Source: a bacterium
Lineage (GTDB): Bacteria > UBP14 > UBA6098 > JAFGQG01
Length of the DNA stretch: 42,001 nt
NCBI GenBank assembly: GCA_016935765.1
Contig: JAFGQG010000096.1
Coordinates: 1 to 42,001 of the forward strand
Direction: 5' to 3'
Both the position numbers and the translations under genes were made by a program. The notes under the pieces were generated by a model. That model was not told where the DNA came from. It saw only the letters and a list, made by a program, of their open reading frames with translations, and ran no database searches. Of the stretch, positions 10,187 to 17,807 are shown one piece after another (the first letter of the stretch is position 1; every line of letters begins with the position of its first letter).

Positions 10187-10310
10187 CAATTAGCAGTTAG
10201 CAATTAGCAATGAAAAGAAGGAAATACTGTAACTTTTAATAATCTCCGTCTCAGGGGTAGGGTACTGGTGCACCTGTACCGCCTGGGGGGTGGGATGTAA
10301 GCAAAAGCTA
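10187..10310 (+). repeat. Copy B of inverted repeat flanking the giant regulator gene
   Basis: The reverse complement of this stretch aligns with 4926-5037 across about 110 bases. It begins with CAATTAGCAGTTAGCAATTA and contains GGTACTGGTGCACCTGTACC. It lies in the intergenic region between the divergent regulator (5182-10089) and surface-protein (10502) genes. Confidence 0.85.
10261..10280. promoter_or_regulatory. 20-bp near-palindrome, candidate protein-binding site (copy B)
   Basis: GGTACtGGTGCACCtGTACC has the same dyad as 4938-4957, with the two variable positions changed. It sits between two divergent genes, one of which encodes an HTH-containing activator, so autoregulation through this site is conceivable. 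No experimental or comparative support is available here. Confidence 0.4.
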
Positions 10311-10501
10311 AACTACAAGAGAAGGACTTGGATTCTGAAAACCCATCATAGAAGATAAACCATCGTAGATGGTCAATTACTGTAGAACTTTATTTTTATT
10401 GACTAATTCCACCGTTATATTATTTTGAAGAATTGAGGTTTATATTAAGGTAAGAGAGTAATATAACCAAAATAGAAATCTTTTTAAAAGGAGAAAATAC
10501 T

Positions 10502-13500
10502 ATGAGACTCAGGAGTTCTAAGTTTTTTTTCGTACTTTTTATTAATTTCATTATTCTTCAATCATTATTCATTATCCACCAACCAATTTGGAGAATTGGT
10601 TATTCATCCCTCTTCGCCCAGATCCCAGGCTCCATGGAGTACCAGGGCAAACTCACCGACGCGGACGGTGTTGGGATTACGGACACGTTGCCCATGACCT
10701 TCAGGATTTACAACGCTGCAACCGGGGGAGCTGCTCTGTGGACCGAGAGTTATACAAGTCCCAACCTGGTCCCGGTCATCAAGGGACTCTTCGATGTCGA
10801 ACTGGGCTCTATTAATCCCCTTAACCTCCCTTTCGATGGACCCTACTGGCTGCAGATAATAGTGGATGGCGATTCCCTTGCCCCGAGAGTAGAGCTAACC
10901 ACCAGCCCCTATGCCTTTCGAGCAAGGGTAGCTGACAGTATAGCCGGCGGGGGCGGCAGCGCGGATAACGACTGGACGAGAACCGGGAATATCGTTTCCA
11001 CATTTAACAATACTGACAGCGTGGGAATCGGAACCACTACCCCGAACGCCAAGGTGGAAATCGCAAACTCCACCGGTGACGCGCTCTGGATAAATTCTCC
11101 GCATGAAGACGGAATATACATCGGCTATCCGTGGGTGAACGGTATGGTTATCGGCTGGACTGGCGAGGACGCTATCGAGATCTGGGAACCAGGTGCTAAC
11201 GGGATCGAGATGATCGGTGGCCGCAACTCTGAACGAGGGATATACATCCACGGATGCAATCCCGGAGACCCGGATACAGGTATTGTTGTCCGCAATACAG
11301 GCGACTTAGCCGCGTATTTCGAGGATGACATTGTTGTTACGGGTGTCATACAGGCTGAAACACTCTTTTCCCCGATTGACACTATTTACGCAAATTCAAA
11401 GTTATGGACCGACGAGTTAATCACCGATTCGGTCGAGGCTACTGGTAATGTTTTCAAGGTCCGTGACGCGCTCTGGGTACAGGACAGCCTTTACTTTGCT
11501 GGCGCGTGGCGGAAGACTTGGCCGGCTGGCGGCGGCGATGACGGAGATTGGACCCGCAACGGCAACCACCTATACACTGAGAATGACAGCGTCGGCATCG
11601 GGGTAACTTCCCCTAATTATAAACTGCAAGTAATCGGACAATCCACTGGTAATTATGTTTTCGGGGGAGCTGTTGCTCATATTGTCAATAATTCCACAGA
11701 AACAAGCGGAGCCGCGGTTTACGGTAAGTGTTCAACCACACAGGGTTATGGAACCGGCGGCTACTTCGAAGGGGGCAGGAACGGTGTGCATGGTTATGTT
11801 CTCGGGCATGGCGACGCCACCTGCACTGGAGTGAAAGGTGAGGTCTTCGGTGATGCGCTGGTACAATACGGAGTTTACGGCAGCGCTTCTGGAGGGGGCA
11901 CAAACTACGCCGGCTACTTCCATGGAAACACCCACGTTGCAGGAAACCTCACAGTAGCTGGAACATATCCCGTCGATAATGACTGGACGGTCTCTGGCTC
12001 AGATATGTACACCCTTTTATCAGGCGAGGTGGGTATTGGAACAAGTTCTCCAAGCGCAAAATTGCACGTTGTTGAGACCAACAATATAGTTGCAAAATTT
12101 CATGGTGATAATTACGGTGCATCCGAAAACACTTATGTGGGGATAAAGGATAACTCTGCCGGAATCGACTGGTATCTTAACGCAAGAAATGACGGTATGT
12201 TCGCATTGCATCAGGAGGGCCAGGGAGACCGGTTCGTAATTGATGATGGTACGGGTAATACCGGAATAGGTATAACAAGTCCTTCAGAAAAACTCCATGT
12301 AATAGGGAACATAAAATCATCCGGGATGGTTATTGTGGACACTATCTCATCCCCACTCGACACCCTCTATCTTCCCGATAAGGTCTGGATGAACGAACTC
12401 GTCACTGACTCTATCGAAGCGGAGACCACGTTTGTCAAGATTCGGGATGCGCTCTGGGTACAGGACAGTCTCTATTTTAACGGCGCTTGGAGAACGAGAT
12501 GGCCTGCCGGCGGTGTCGATTATCCCCTCTGGACTGTCAACGACTCGGTCTCGGGCACTTACATTATGCCGGTCCTTAGGTATGGTATAATCGGTTACGG
12601 GAACGTAGCTTATGGCATACACGATTCAACACACATAAACCTCGGTGTATCCTGCACAACTGGAATCGATGGGGAAGATTACAAATATAATACTGTTGTC
12701 GGCGGAAAATACAACACGGCAAGTGGCGACTTAGGTACTGCTGTTATTGGTGGTTACAATAACACAGCAAGCGGTGACTATGGTGCGGCAGTCATTGGGG
12801 GGAACGATAACTTAGCAAGCGGTATTTATGGCTCGATAGCCGCGGGTGGATTTAGTAATACGGCGAGTGGTGAAGCTTCAGCAGTTATTGGAGGTACTTA
12901 CAGCACAGCTGGTGGTCACCATGCCTTTGTTGCAGGAGGCGAATCTAATTCTGCAGATGGTTATTACTCTTCAGTTGGGGGCTACTATAACTGGGCAGTT
13001 GGTGACTACTCTGCTATAGTAGGAGGTTTCGATAACCAAACAACCGGCGAAGGCGCATTCATTGGCGGAGGAGATGGTAACACAGCAGGCGGTGATTATT
13101 CCGTTATACCCGGAGGACGGAGTAACAATGTTTCCAGCAACTACTCGTTTGCTTTCGGGAGATCTGCCAATGTTAGCACACCATACACCGCCCGGTTCTT
13201 CAGCCCCGCATATCCCGGCTCACTGCTGGTCAGCGATAAGCTGGTAGTCACTACGGTATCCTCACCGCGCGATACACTCTACCTGCCTGACAAGGTCTGG
13301 ATGAATGAACTCGTTACCGACACAATCGAAGGGAAAAGCAAGGTCGTGAAGCTTCTGGATGCTCTCTGGCTGCAGGACAGCCTTTACTTCGATGGCGCGT
13401 GGCGCAAGAATTGGCCGGCTGGCGCTGGCGGAGATGGCGACTGGGTTGTTACAGGCACAGATATGTATTCCGCTGTTTCGGGAAGTGTTGGCGTCGGGAT

Positions 13501-15079
13501 CACCACTCCAACTGCAAAATTCCATGTTCGTGAGGACAACGGATTCGTCGCTAAATTCGAGGGAGATAATTTGGGAGCATCGGGAAATACTTATGTCGGC
13601 ATCAAGGACATGTCAGCAGGTATCGACTGGTATCTCACTGCGAAAAACGACGGTATGTTCTCAATCTTTCAGGAATACGTTGGCGACCGGTTGACTATCG
13701 ATGATGGAACCGGCAATGTTGGAATCGGGAGATCCAACCCGTTGGAAAAGCTTGACGTGAATGGCGGCGTATTTATGCGGGGCGGCAGGTACTGGGGGAC
13801 AGGAACTCACCCTGCAGACTCCTTCTGGATCTATGACGATGGCGATACAACACGCTTCGATTCTGATAACCCCATCAAGATAGGGGATAGCTCACTAATT
13901 GTTGATAGTACTGGCAACGTTATAATCACCAAAGACCTCACAGTGCGGGGTAATTTTATTTCTACCCCTGACCACGCGCCGATGGTTACAGTATCGATGA
14001 TGCCAGATATATCCGGTGACTTCATCTGTGATGGTGATTCTGACAACGTTGAAATTAATGCAGCCTTGACCTTACTTTGCGGAATGGGCGGCGGCGACCT
14101 GTACATAAAAGCCGGGAATTACGTGATAGATTACCAATGTGAAATCACATGTAGCAATATTACCATTCGCGGTGCCGGGCGCAGTACATATATTCGCACT
14201 TCTGTTGGAGTAGATGCACATGTGATCACATGTTTCGGGAAAGAAGACTCAACTTACAAGGGGATTAAAATCGAGCAGATAAGGGTCAGCACTGATTTTT
14301 CTTCAGGAATGGGTGGTTTTGGTATCGGATTCAGTTACGTAAATAACAGCATCATTACGAACTGCTGGGTAGATTCATGTGGTTATAACGGGATTGATTT
14401 AGATCATTGTAGTGAAGTTACTGTTACAAACACACAAGTAAATCATAATTATGGAGATGGTATTTGCATTCAAAACAGTATTAGCTGCATTTTAACCAGT
14501 AATACTTGCCATTACAATTTCGCGTCTGGAATTAGTTTGACCGAGTCAGATTACAATACGGTTACAGGTAATTCTTGTTGCGATAACCAGGGGGATGGAA
14601 TCATATTATCATCACAATCATGGAATAACACAGTTTCGTCAAATATATGCAGTGGAAACTTTCAAGGTATAGAGTTAACCCTATCATCGCATAGGAATAC
14701 GGTAAGCACGAACGTTTGTAAAGTCAATCAATACAACGGAATAGCTCTTTATGGTTCTAGTGATAATTGTGTTTCTGATAATATTTGCGAAGACAACTCT
14801 CAAGAGGGCGCGGAAAATAATGATGGAATAATTCTTGGTTCTAATTCTGATTATAATGTTATTGATGGTAACCGCTGTCGTGGGACAAGCCATCGTTTTG
14901 GTATAAATATTAGTAACGAAAATTGCAATGAAAACGTGGTTCAGGACAACATGTTGAAGGGGAACAGCCCCCCACCTGCTGGCAGTGAATATAATGATTC
15001 CGGAACGAATACCAGGGATTGGGGACCGGGGATAGATGGAAATACCGATGTTGAAAATGATGGTGGGAATTATTGGTGA
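10502..15079 (+). CDS. Giant exported mosaic protein with tail-fibre-like, Hep/Hag-like and beta-helix parts
   Basis: A 1525-residue exported protein. A long signal peptide ends near residue 40 (SSLFA before QIPG). Next comes an N-terminal module (about 43-140, MEYQGKLTDADG to TSPYAFRA) common at the start of secreted proteins in candidate phyla. Six VGIG-x-T/S-x-P-x-x-K-L-x-V motifs follow, as in phage tail fibres and trimeric adhesins. Three copies of a ~58-residue module (ending DALWVQDSLYFxGAWR, near 286-343, 613-671 and 918-976) and two copies of a ~75-residue module (near 519-596 and 1003-1078) alternate with them. Residues 729-899 are GG-x-x-N-x-A-S-G repeats like YadA/Hep-Hag heads. 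Residues ~1168-1500 form a right-handed beta-helix of NosD type. No S74 chaperone or type IX sorting domain is seen. Possibly a fibrous adhesin or surface layer component. Start supported by AAGGAG. Confidence 0.9.
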   Translation: MRLRSSKFFFVLFINFIILQSLFIIHQPIWRIGYSSLFAQIPGSMEYQGKLTDADGVGITDTLPMTFRIYNAATGGAALWTESYTSPNLVPVIKGLFDVELGSINPLNLPFDGPYWLQIIVDGDSLAPRVELTTSPYAFRARVADSIAGGGGSADNDWTRTGNIVSTFNNTDSVGIGTTTPNAKVEIANSTGDALWINSPHEDGIYIGYPWVNGMVIGWTGEDAIEIWEPGANGIEMIGGRNSERGIYIHGCNPGDPDTGIVVRNTGDLAAYFEDDIVVTGVIQAETLFSPIDTIYANSKLWTDELITDSVEATGNVFKVRDALWVQDSLYFAGAWRKTWPAGGGDDGDWTRNGNHLYTENDSVGIGVTSPNYKLQVIGQSTGNYVFGGAVAHIVNNSTETSGAAVYGKCSTTQGYGTGGYFEGGRNGVHGYVLGHGDATCTGVKGEVFGDALVQYGVYGSASGGGTNYAGYFHGNTHVAGNLTVAGTYPVDNDWTVSGSDMYTLLSGEVGIGTSSPSAKLHVVETNNIVAKFHGDNYGASENTYVGIKDNSAGIDWYLNARNDGMFALHQEGQGDRFVIDDGTGNTGIGITSPSEKLHVIGNIKSSGMVIVDTISSPLDTLYLPDKVWMNELVTDSIEAETTFVKIRDALWVQDSLYFNGAWRTRWPAGGVDYPLWTVNDSVSGTYIMPVLRYGIIGYGNVAYGIHDSTHINLGVSCTTGIDGEDYKYNTVVGGKYNTASGDLGTAVIGGYNNTASGDYGAAVIGGNDNLASGIYGSIAAGGFSNTASGEASAVIGGTYSTAGGHHAFVAGGESNSADGYYSSVGGYYNWAVGDYSAIVGGFDNQTTGEGAFIGGGDGNTAGGDYSVIPGGRSNNVSSNYSFAFGRSANVSTPYTARFFSPAYPGSLLVSDKLVVTTVSSPRDTLYLPDKVWMNELVTDTIEGKSKVVKLLDALWLQDSLYFDGAWRKNWPAGAGGDGDWVVTGTDMYSAVSGSVGVGITTPTAKFHVREDNGFVAKFEGDNLGASGNTYVGIKDMSAGIDWYLTAKNDGMFSIFQEYVGDRLTIDDGTGNVGIGRSNPLEKLDVNGGVFMRGGRYWGTGTHPADSFWIYDDGDTTRFDSDNPIKIGDSSLIVDSTGNVIITKDLTVRGNFISTPDHAPMVTVSMMPDISGDFICDGDSDNVEINAALTLLCGMGGGDLYIKAGNYVIDYQCEITCSNITIRGAGRSTYIRTSVGVDAHVITCFGKEDSTYKGIKIEQIRVSTDFSSGMGGFGIGFSYVNNSIITNCWVDSCGYNGIDLDHCSEVTVTNTQVNHNYGDGICIQNSISCILTSNTCHYNFASGISLTESDYNTVTGNSCCDNQGDGIILSSQSWNNTVSSNICSGNFQGIELTLSSHRNTVSTNVCKVNQYNGIALYGSSDNCVSDNICEDNSQEGAENNDGIILGSNSDYNVIDGNRCRGTSHRFGINISNENCNENVVQDNMLKGNSPPPAGSEYNDSGTNTRDWGPGIDGNTDVENDGGNYW
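12690..13200 (+). repeat. Tandem Hep/Hag-like coding repeats
   Basis: About eleven short repeats of roughly 14-16 codons encode variations on GG-x-x-N-x-A-S-G-x-x-x-x-x-I (for example VIGGYNNTASGDYGAA). In trimeric autotransporter heads each such repeat forms one turn of a left-handed beta-roll. The DNA copies have diverged, so this is an old array and not a recent expansion. Confidence 0.75.
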
Positions 15080-15502
15080 GAATAAGTTGATGAGTTGAAA
15101 CGTTAGAGGGTTTGAGTGTTTGGCGGATGGGGAGAAATAAGAGTTTACTGGATTGCCACGATTGAATTGCCGCAAGTTTTAACTCGCGGACCATATAGCC
15201 TCCACCTCTCCCTCCGGGTTTTAACCAGGGATAACAGGAGTTGAAACCCCTTTCAACTTAGCTGCTTTGTACCCCCGAGCTAATCCTTCGCCAAGGCTTC
15301 GAATCACAGGTAAGACAAGGAGTAATTCAGATTATGGAGAACGTTTGGAAAATATGATAAGTTAAAATTCAGCATTTATTTATAAGTTGACAGCAATATT
15401 TAAATTGGTAAATTTGAAATAATTCTGTATTGACTTTTTTTATTGGTAAAAATTCGAATAATGAAATATTTACTAAATCCCAAAGTTATAAAGGAGGCAG
15501 AA
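15080..15502. other. Gene-free interval with three successive hairpins
   Basis: No gene is visible between the surface-protein stop and the next ribosome site. Three short dyads occur close together: CCGCAAGTT-TT-AACTCGCGG (15170-15189, one mismatch); a weaker one around CTCCGGGTT-TT-AACCAGGG (15212-15230); and AGTTGAAA-CCCC-TTTCAACT (15239-15258, perfect 8 bp). The first two share a GTT-TT-AAC centre. None has a proper T tract, so they look like REP-type repeat hairpins more than terminators. The remainder, to 15490, is AT-rich without recognisable signals. Confidence 0.55.
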
Positions 15503-16387
15503 GTGAAAAATTTGGTCATCTTTGTTATCAGTGTTCTCTTGTTTTGCGCAATTACAGCCAGCGCGGAACCCTGGGAACTATCCCTGGATGCGAACCTGAA
15601 CTACTCTCTCACCAACTACAGTGATAGCTGGACAGGCGGTGAAGCTGGCGCGATGAACTGGGTGTTCAACTCCAACTTCCTCGCACAGAAGCAGCTTCAC
15701 GCTAAAGTCCACAACAAGAACACGCTCAAGATGTCCTTCGGGCAGACTTACAGCCAGGTACTCGAGACCAAGGAGTGGTTAGCGCCGGTAAAATCCACAG
15801 ATCTTATCGATTTCGAGACCATCTTCAGCTTTACGCTGGGAGCTTTTGTGGATCCCTTTGCCGCGGGTAGGCTGGAGACCCAGTTCCAGGACGCCTCTGT
15901 GGTTACCAACAAGCGCTTGTTCAATCCCATGAAATTCACTGAGAGCGCGGGTGTTATACGCGAGATCATCAAAGAGGAGAAACGTGAGTGGACAGCCCGT
16001 CTCGGTGCGGCTTTCAGGCAGAACATGAACAGGGATGTCATCATCAGCATCGAGCCCGAGGAGAAGGAAACCCAAACCACGAACGATGGCGGTCTTGAAT
16101 TCGTGACCGAGCTTCGTACTCCCCTTGCGAATAACAAGATAACCTATAATACTAAGCTGCAGGTTTATAAGGCATTCTTCTATTCTGAATCCGGTGAATT
16201 GGAAGGGCTGCCAAACGAGGATTACTGGAAATCTCCCGATATCAACTGGGAGCATATCTTCACAGCGGGTATCACCGAGTACCTGATGGTTAACCTCTAC
16301 ATCCAGATGCTGTACGACAAGGAAGTGGACCTGAGAGGGAGATTCAAGCAGACGCTGTCGTTGGGTCTTACTTATAAATTGCTTTAG
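15503..16387 (+). CDS. DUF3078-like predicted outer-membrane beta-barrel protein
   Basis: A 294-residue exported protein. The start is the GTG at 15503, because a full Shine-Dalgarno AAGGAGG (15491-15497) lies five bases before it; an in-frame TTG at 15443 would add 20 residues that spoil the signal peptide. The signal peptide is residues 1-21 (cut after ASA, before EPW). The mature protein opens LSLDANLNYSLTNYSDSWTGGE and is made of alternating amphipathic strands, ending in an aromatic-poor LGLTYKLL strand. The W-TGGE-x-x-x-x-NWVFNSN region resembles the DUF3078 family of Bacteroidetes-type outer-membrane proteins. Function unknown. It follows the giant surface protein on the same strand, but 420 bases separate them, so co-transcription is uncertain. 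Confidence 0.75.
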   Translation: MKNLVIFVISVLLFCAITASAEPWELSLDANLNYSLTNYSDSWTGGEAGAMNWVFNSNFLAQKQLHAKVHNKNTLKMSFGQTYSQVLETKEWLAPVKSTDLIDFETIFSFTLGAFVDPFAAGRLETQFQDASVVTNKRLFNPMKFTESAGVIREIIKEEKREWTARLGAAFRQNMNRDVIISIEPEEKETQTTNDGGLEFVTELRTPLANNKITYNTKLQVYKAFFYSESGELEGLPNEDYWKSPDINWEHIFTAGITEYLMVNLYIQMLYDKEVDLRGRFKQTLSLGLTYKLL

Positions 16388-16432
16388 TCACAGAATAATT
16401 AAAGAGATGTATTTTTTCTAATCAATTAGCTA

Positions 16433-16461
16433 TTGACTTTAGAACAATCTAATGTTATCTT
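16433..16461 (+). promoter_or_regulatory. Predicted sigma70-type promoter of the toxin-antitoxin pair
   Basis: TTGACT (16433-16438), a 17-base spacer and TATCTT (16456-16461) match a -35/-10 pair. The -10 lies 30 bases before the antitoxin ATG at 16491. Confidence 0.5.
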
Positions 16462-16490
16462 TATAAGAAATTTATAAATATGGATATGAA

Positions 16491-16673
16491 ATGCAAACAA
16501 AAGAAATAGCTAAACAGGTCATCGATAAGTTACCTGATGAATCAACTATGGATGATATTATACATGCTCTCTATATTGCTACAAAATTTGAACATGGAGT
16601 TGCTGAAATTAGAGAAGGAAAAGGGATTTCTTATGAAGAAGCAAATAAGAGACTGGAAAAATGGGAAAAGTAA
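16491..16673 (+). CDS. Antitoxin of a RelE/ParE-type toxin-antitoxin pair
   Basis: A 60-residue protein beginning MQTKEIAKQVIDKLPDESTM with a C-terminal EIREGKGISYEEANKRLEKW. This arrangement (DxLPDxxSxDDIxxxLYxxxKxExGLxEIxEGxGxxxEExxxRL) is a common small antitoxin type found next to RelE/ParE toxins; I have no formal family number for it. It would bind and neutralise the toxin and probably repress the shared promoter. Its last 13 bases overlap the toxin start, the usual arrangement for translational coupling. The ribosome site is weak (GGAT). The gene looks intact although its partner is broken. Confidence 0.8.
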   Translation: MQTKEIAKQVIDKLPDESTMDDIIHALYIATKFEHGVAEIREGKGISYEEANKRLEKWEK

Positions 16674-16950
16674 TCTGGGCTCCCTCTGCCTTGAAAGATG
16701 TAGAATCCATAGCTGAGTATATTTCTAAAGATTCCGATTATATGGCAGCTCTCTTTGTAAGGAGAATTAAAGATAGTATTGAGAGATTGAAAGAATTTCC
16801 ATTCTCCGGGAGAGTGATTCCAGAGATTGGTGACCAATTGCGACGGGAAATAATTTATAGGGCGCATACAGAATAATGTATCTGGTAGAGAAAGATGAAG
16901 TTTGGATTACGGGAGTGGTTCATTCTGCTAGAGATTGGGAACCTAAGTAA
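16661..16950 (+). pseudogene. RelE/ParE-family toxin, frameshifted
   Basis: The first frame gives 71 residues, beginning MGKVIWAPSALKDVESIAEY and reaching RREIIYRAHTE before a stop at 16874. A second frame starting at the TAC at 16867 continues the family's normal C-terminal half (YRIMYLVEKDEVWITGVVHS then ARDW) to a stop at 16948. Joining them needs removal of two bases, simplest as the CA at 16865-16866, giving REIIYRAYRIMYLV, which fits the RelE/ParE pattern (REIIY-x-x-YRI-x-Y). The lost part carries the last beta strands and the residues that act on mRNA or gyrase, so the 71-residue product should be inactive. Sequencing error or phase variation cannot be excluded from one sequence. Confidence 0.85.
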
Positions 16951-16996
16951 AATATCCCGGATTGTAAAAATTTAACATGATAATGGAGTTAAGATT

Positions 16997-17446
16997 ATGT
17001 TCAAGGAATTCAAGGAATTTGCTATGCGGGGACCGGTTCTGGACCTTGCGATAGCAGTTGTATTGGGCGCAGCGTTCGGTGCCATTATAGCTTCACTGGT
17101 AGCAGATGTAATAATGCCGCCAATCGGCTTACTCCTAGGAAATGTAGACTTTGCCAATCTCTTTACGGTCCTGAAACAGGGAACCGAACCGGGTCCTTAT
17201 GCCTCACTTGCGGATGCGCAAGCTGCAGGGGCGGTTACTATTAATTATGGTATTTTTATAATGAAGATCATCAGTTTTATAATAATCGCTTTGGTTATCT
17301 TCATTATCATTCGCAACATTAACAAGCTGAAGAGGAAAGAGGAAGCGCCGCCGGAGGAGCCAACAACTAAGGAATGTCCGCATTGTTTTACTGAAATATC
17401 GATTAAAGCCACCCGGTGTCCGAACTGTACTTCACAACTTAGTTGA
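16997..17446 (+). CDS. mscL: Large-conductance mechanosensitive channel with C-terminal zinc ribbon
   Basis: A 149-residue inner-membrane channel that opens under membrane tension to release solutes during hypo-osmotic shock. The N-terminal amphipathic helix and TM1 are typical ([40 protein letters not shown]); TM2 is at about 84-106. The C-terminal cytoplasmic helix bundle is replaced by a charged linker (110-125) and a four-cysteine zinc ribbon, CPHC at 127-130 and CPNC at 141-144. Classical MscL lacks the ribbon, although fusions of this kind occur in other phyla. A GGAG ribosome site is at 16984. Monocistronic by appearance. Confidence 0.96.
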   Translation: MFKEFKEFAMRGPVLDLAIAVVLGAAFGAIIASLVADVIMPPIGLLLGNVDFANLFTVLKQGTEPGPYASLADAQAAGAVTINYGIFIMKIISFIIIALVIFIIIRNINKLKRKEEAPPEEPTTKECPHCFTEISIKATRCPNCTSQLS

Positions 17447-17807
17447 CAATTATTCTAAAACATTTTTACAATACTACCAGGCTGTGATTTGGGCAGGGAT
17501 AGACCATTTTTTTGAATTAAATTTTCTCGGTTTTAGATTTGTTTTAGGTATTATCTAATATAGATTGGAGGGTTATGGTGCGCCTTGACCCTGCGGCGTG
17601 GGCCATCGGTTTATATTCAGCTCATTGCTATATGATGCCATTCATTCCTATATAATGGACGAAGTTTTGAAAAAACTTCCAAAATCAAATCTTTGATTTG
17701 ATTACAAATCTTTGATTTGATTAACTCATCTCTAAAAACATGCAATTCATTTCAGAGGAGTTTTTGCTGTTTTTATTGAGGTAGCAATTCAAATATTCTT
17801 AAGGTTT
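17447..17807. other. Intergenic interval with palindromes next to a transposase remnant
   Basis: No gene is visible. Up to 17640 there is only AT-rich sequence with a GGTGCGCCTTGACCCTGC-type phrase. From 17661 to 17720 three hairpins follow each other (described separately). No terminator for mscL stands out. Confidence 0.5.
17661..17720. repeat. Cluster of three REP-like palindromes
   Basis: GAAGTTTT-gaa-AAAACTTC (17661-17679), ATCAAATC-ttt-GATTTGAT (17684-17702) and CAAATC-ttt-GATTTG (17705-17719) lie head to tail. The second and third are near-identical direct repeats. Position beside a REP-associated-transposase remnant suggests REP/REPIN-type DNA, although AT-rich stems are not typical of REPs. 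Confidence 0.55.

Larger units (their letters stand above)
10090..10501. promoter_or_regulatory. Divergent intergenic region between regulator and surface-protein genes
   Basis: These 412 bases hold repeat copy B, the GGTAC palindrome (10261-10280), the CCATCGTAGATGG palindrome (10360-10372) and, nearer the plus-strand gene, a TTGACT (about 10399) with AT-rich sequence downstream that could be a sigma70 promoter. A ribosome site AAGGAG lies just before the ATG at 10502. I looked for a sigma54 -24/-12 pair (TGGCAC-N5-TTGCA) and saw none. The palindrome sits about 170-190 bases upstream of the regulator start and about 220-240 upstream of the surface-protein start, a range where enhancer-type sites are often found. 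Confidence 0.5.

Noticed and set aside
10090..10501. A sigma54 promoter for the surface-protein gene, as would be expected if the regulator controls it.
   Set aside because: I found no GG/GC pair with -24/-12 spacing; the visible signal is a TTGACT with AT-rich sequence, closer to sigma70.
12690..13200. A tandem array of non-coding repeats.
   Set aside because: The repeats keep one open frame and encode a regular GG-x-x-N-x-A-S-G pattern, so they are part of the protein.
15290..15320. A tRNA-like T-loop word (CTTCGAATCACAG).
   Set aside because: The surrounding bases do not fold into acceptor, D and anticodon arms.
15443..15502. Starting the outer-membrane protein at the TTG at 15443.
   Set aside because: The full AAGGAGG at 15491-15497 and the clean signal peptide both point to GTG 15503.
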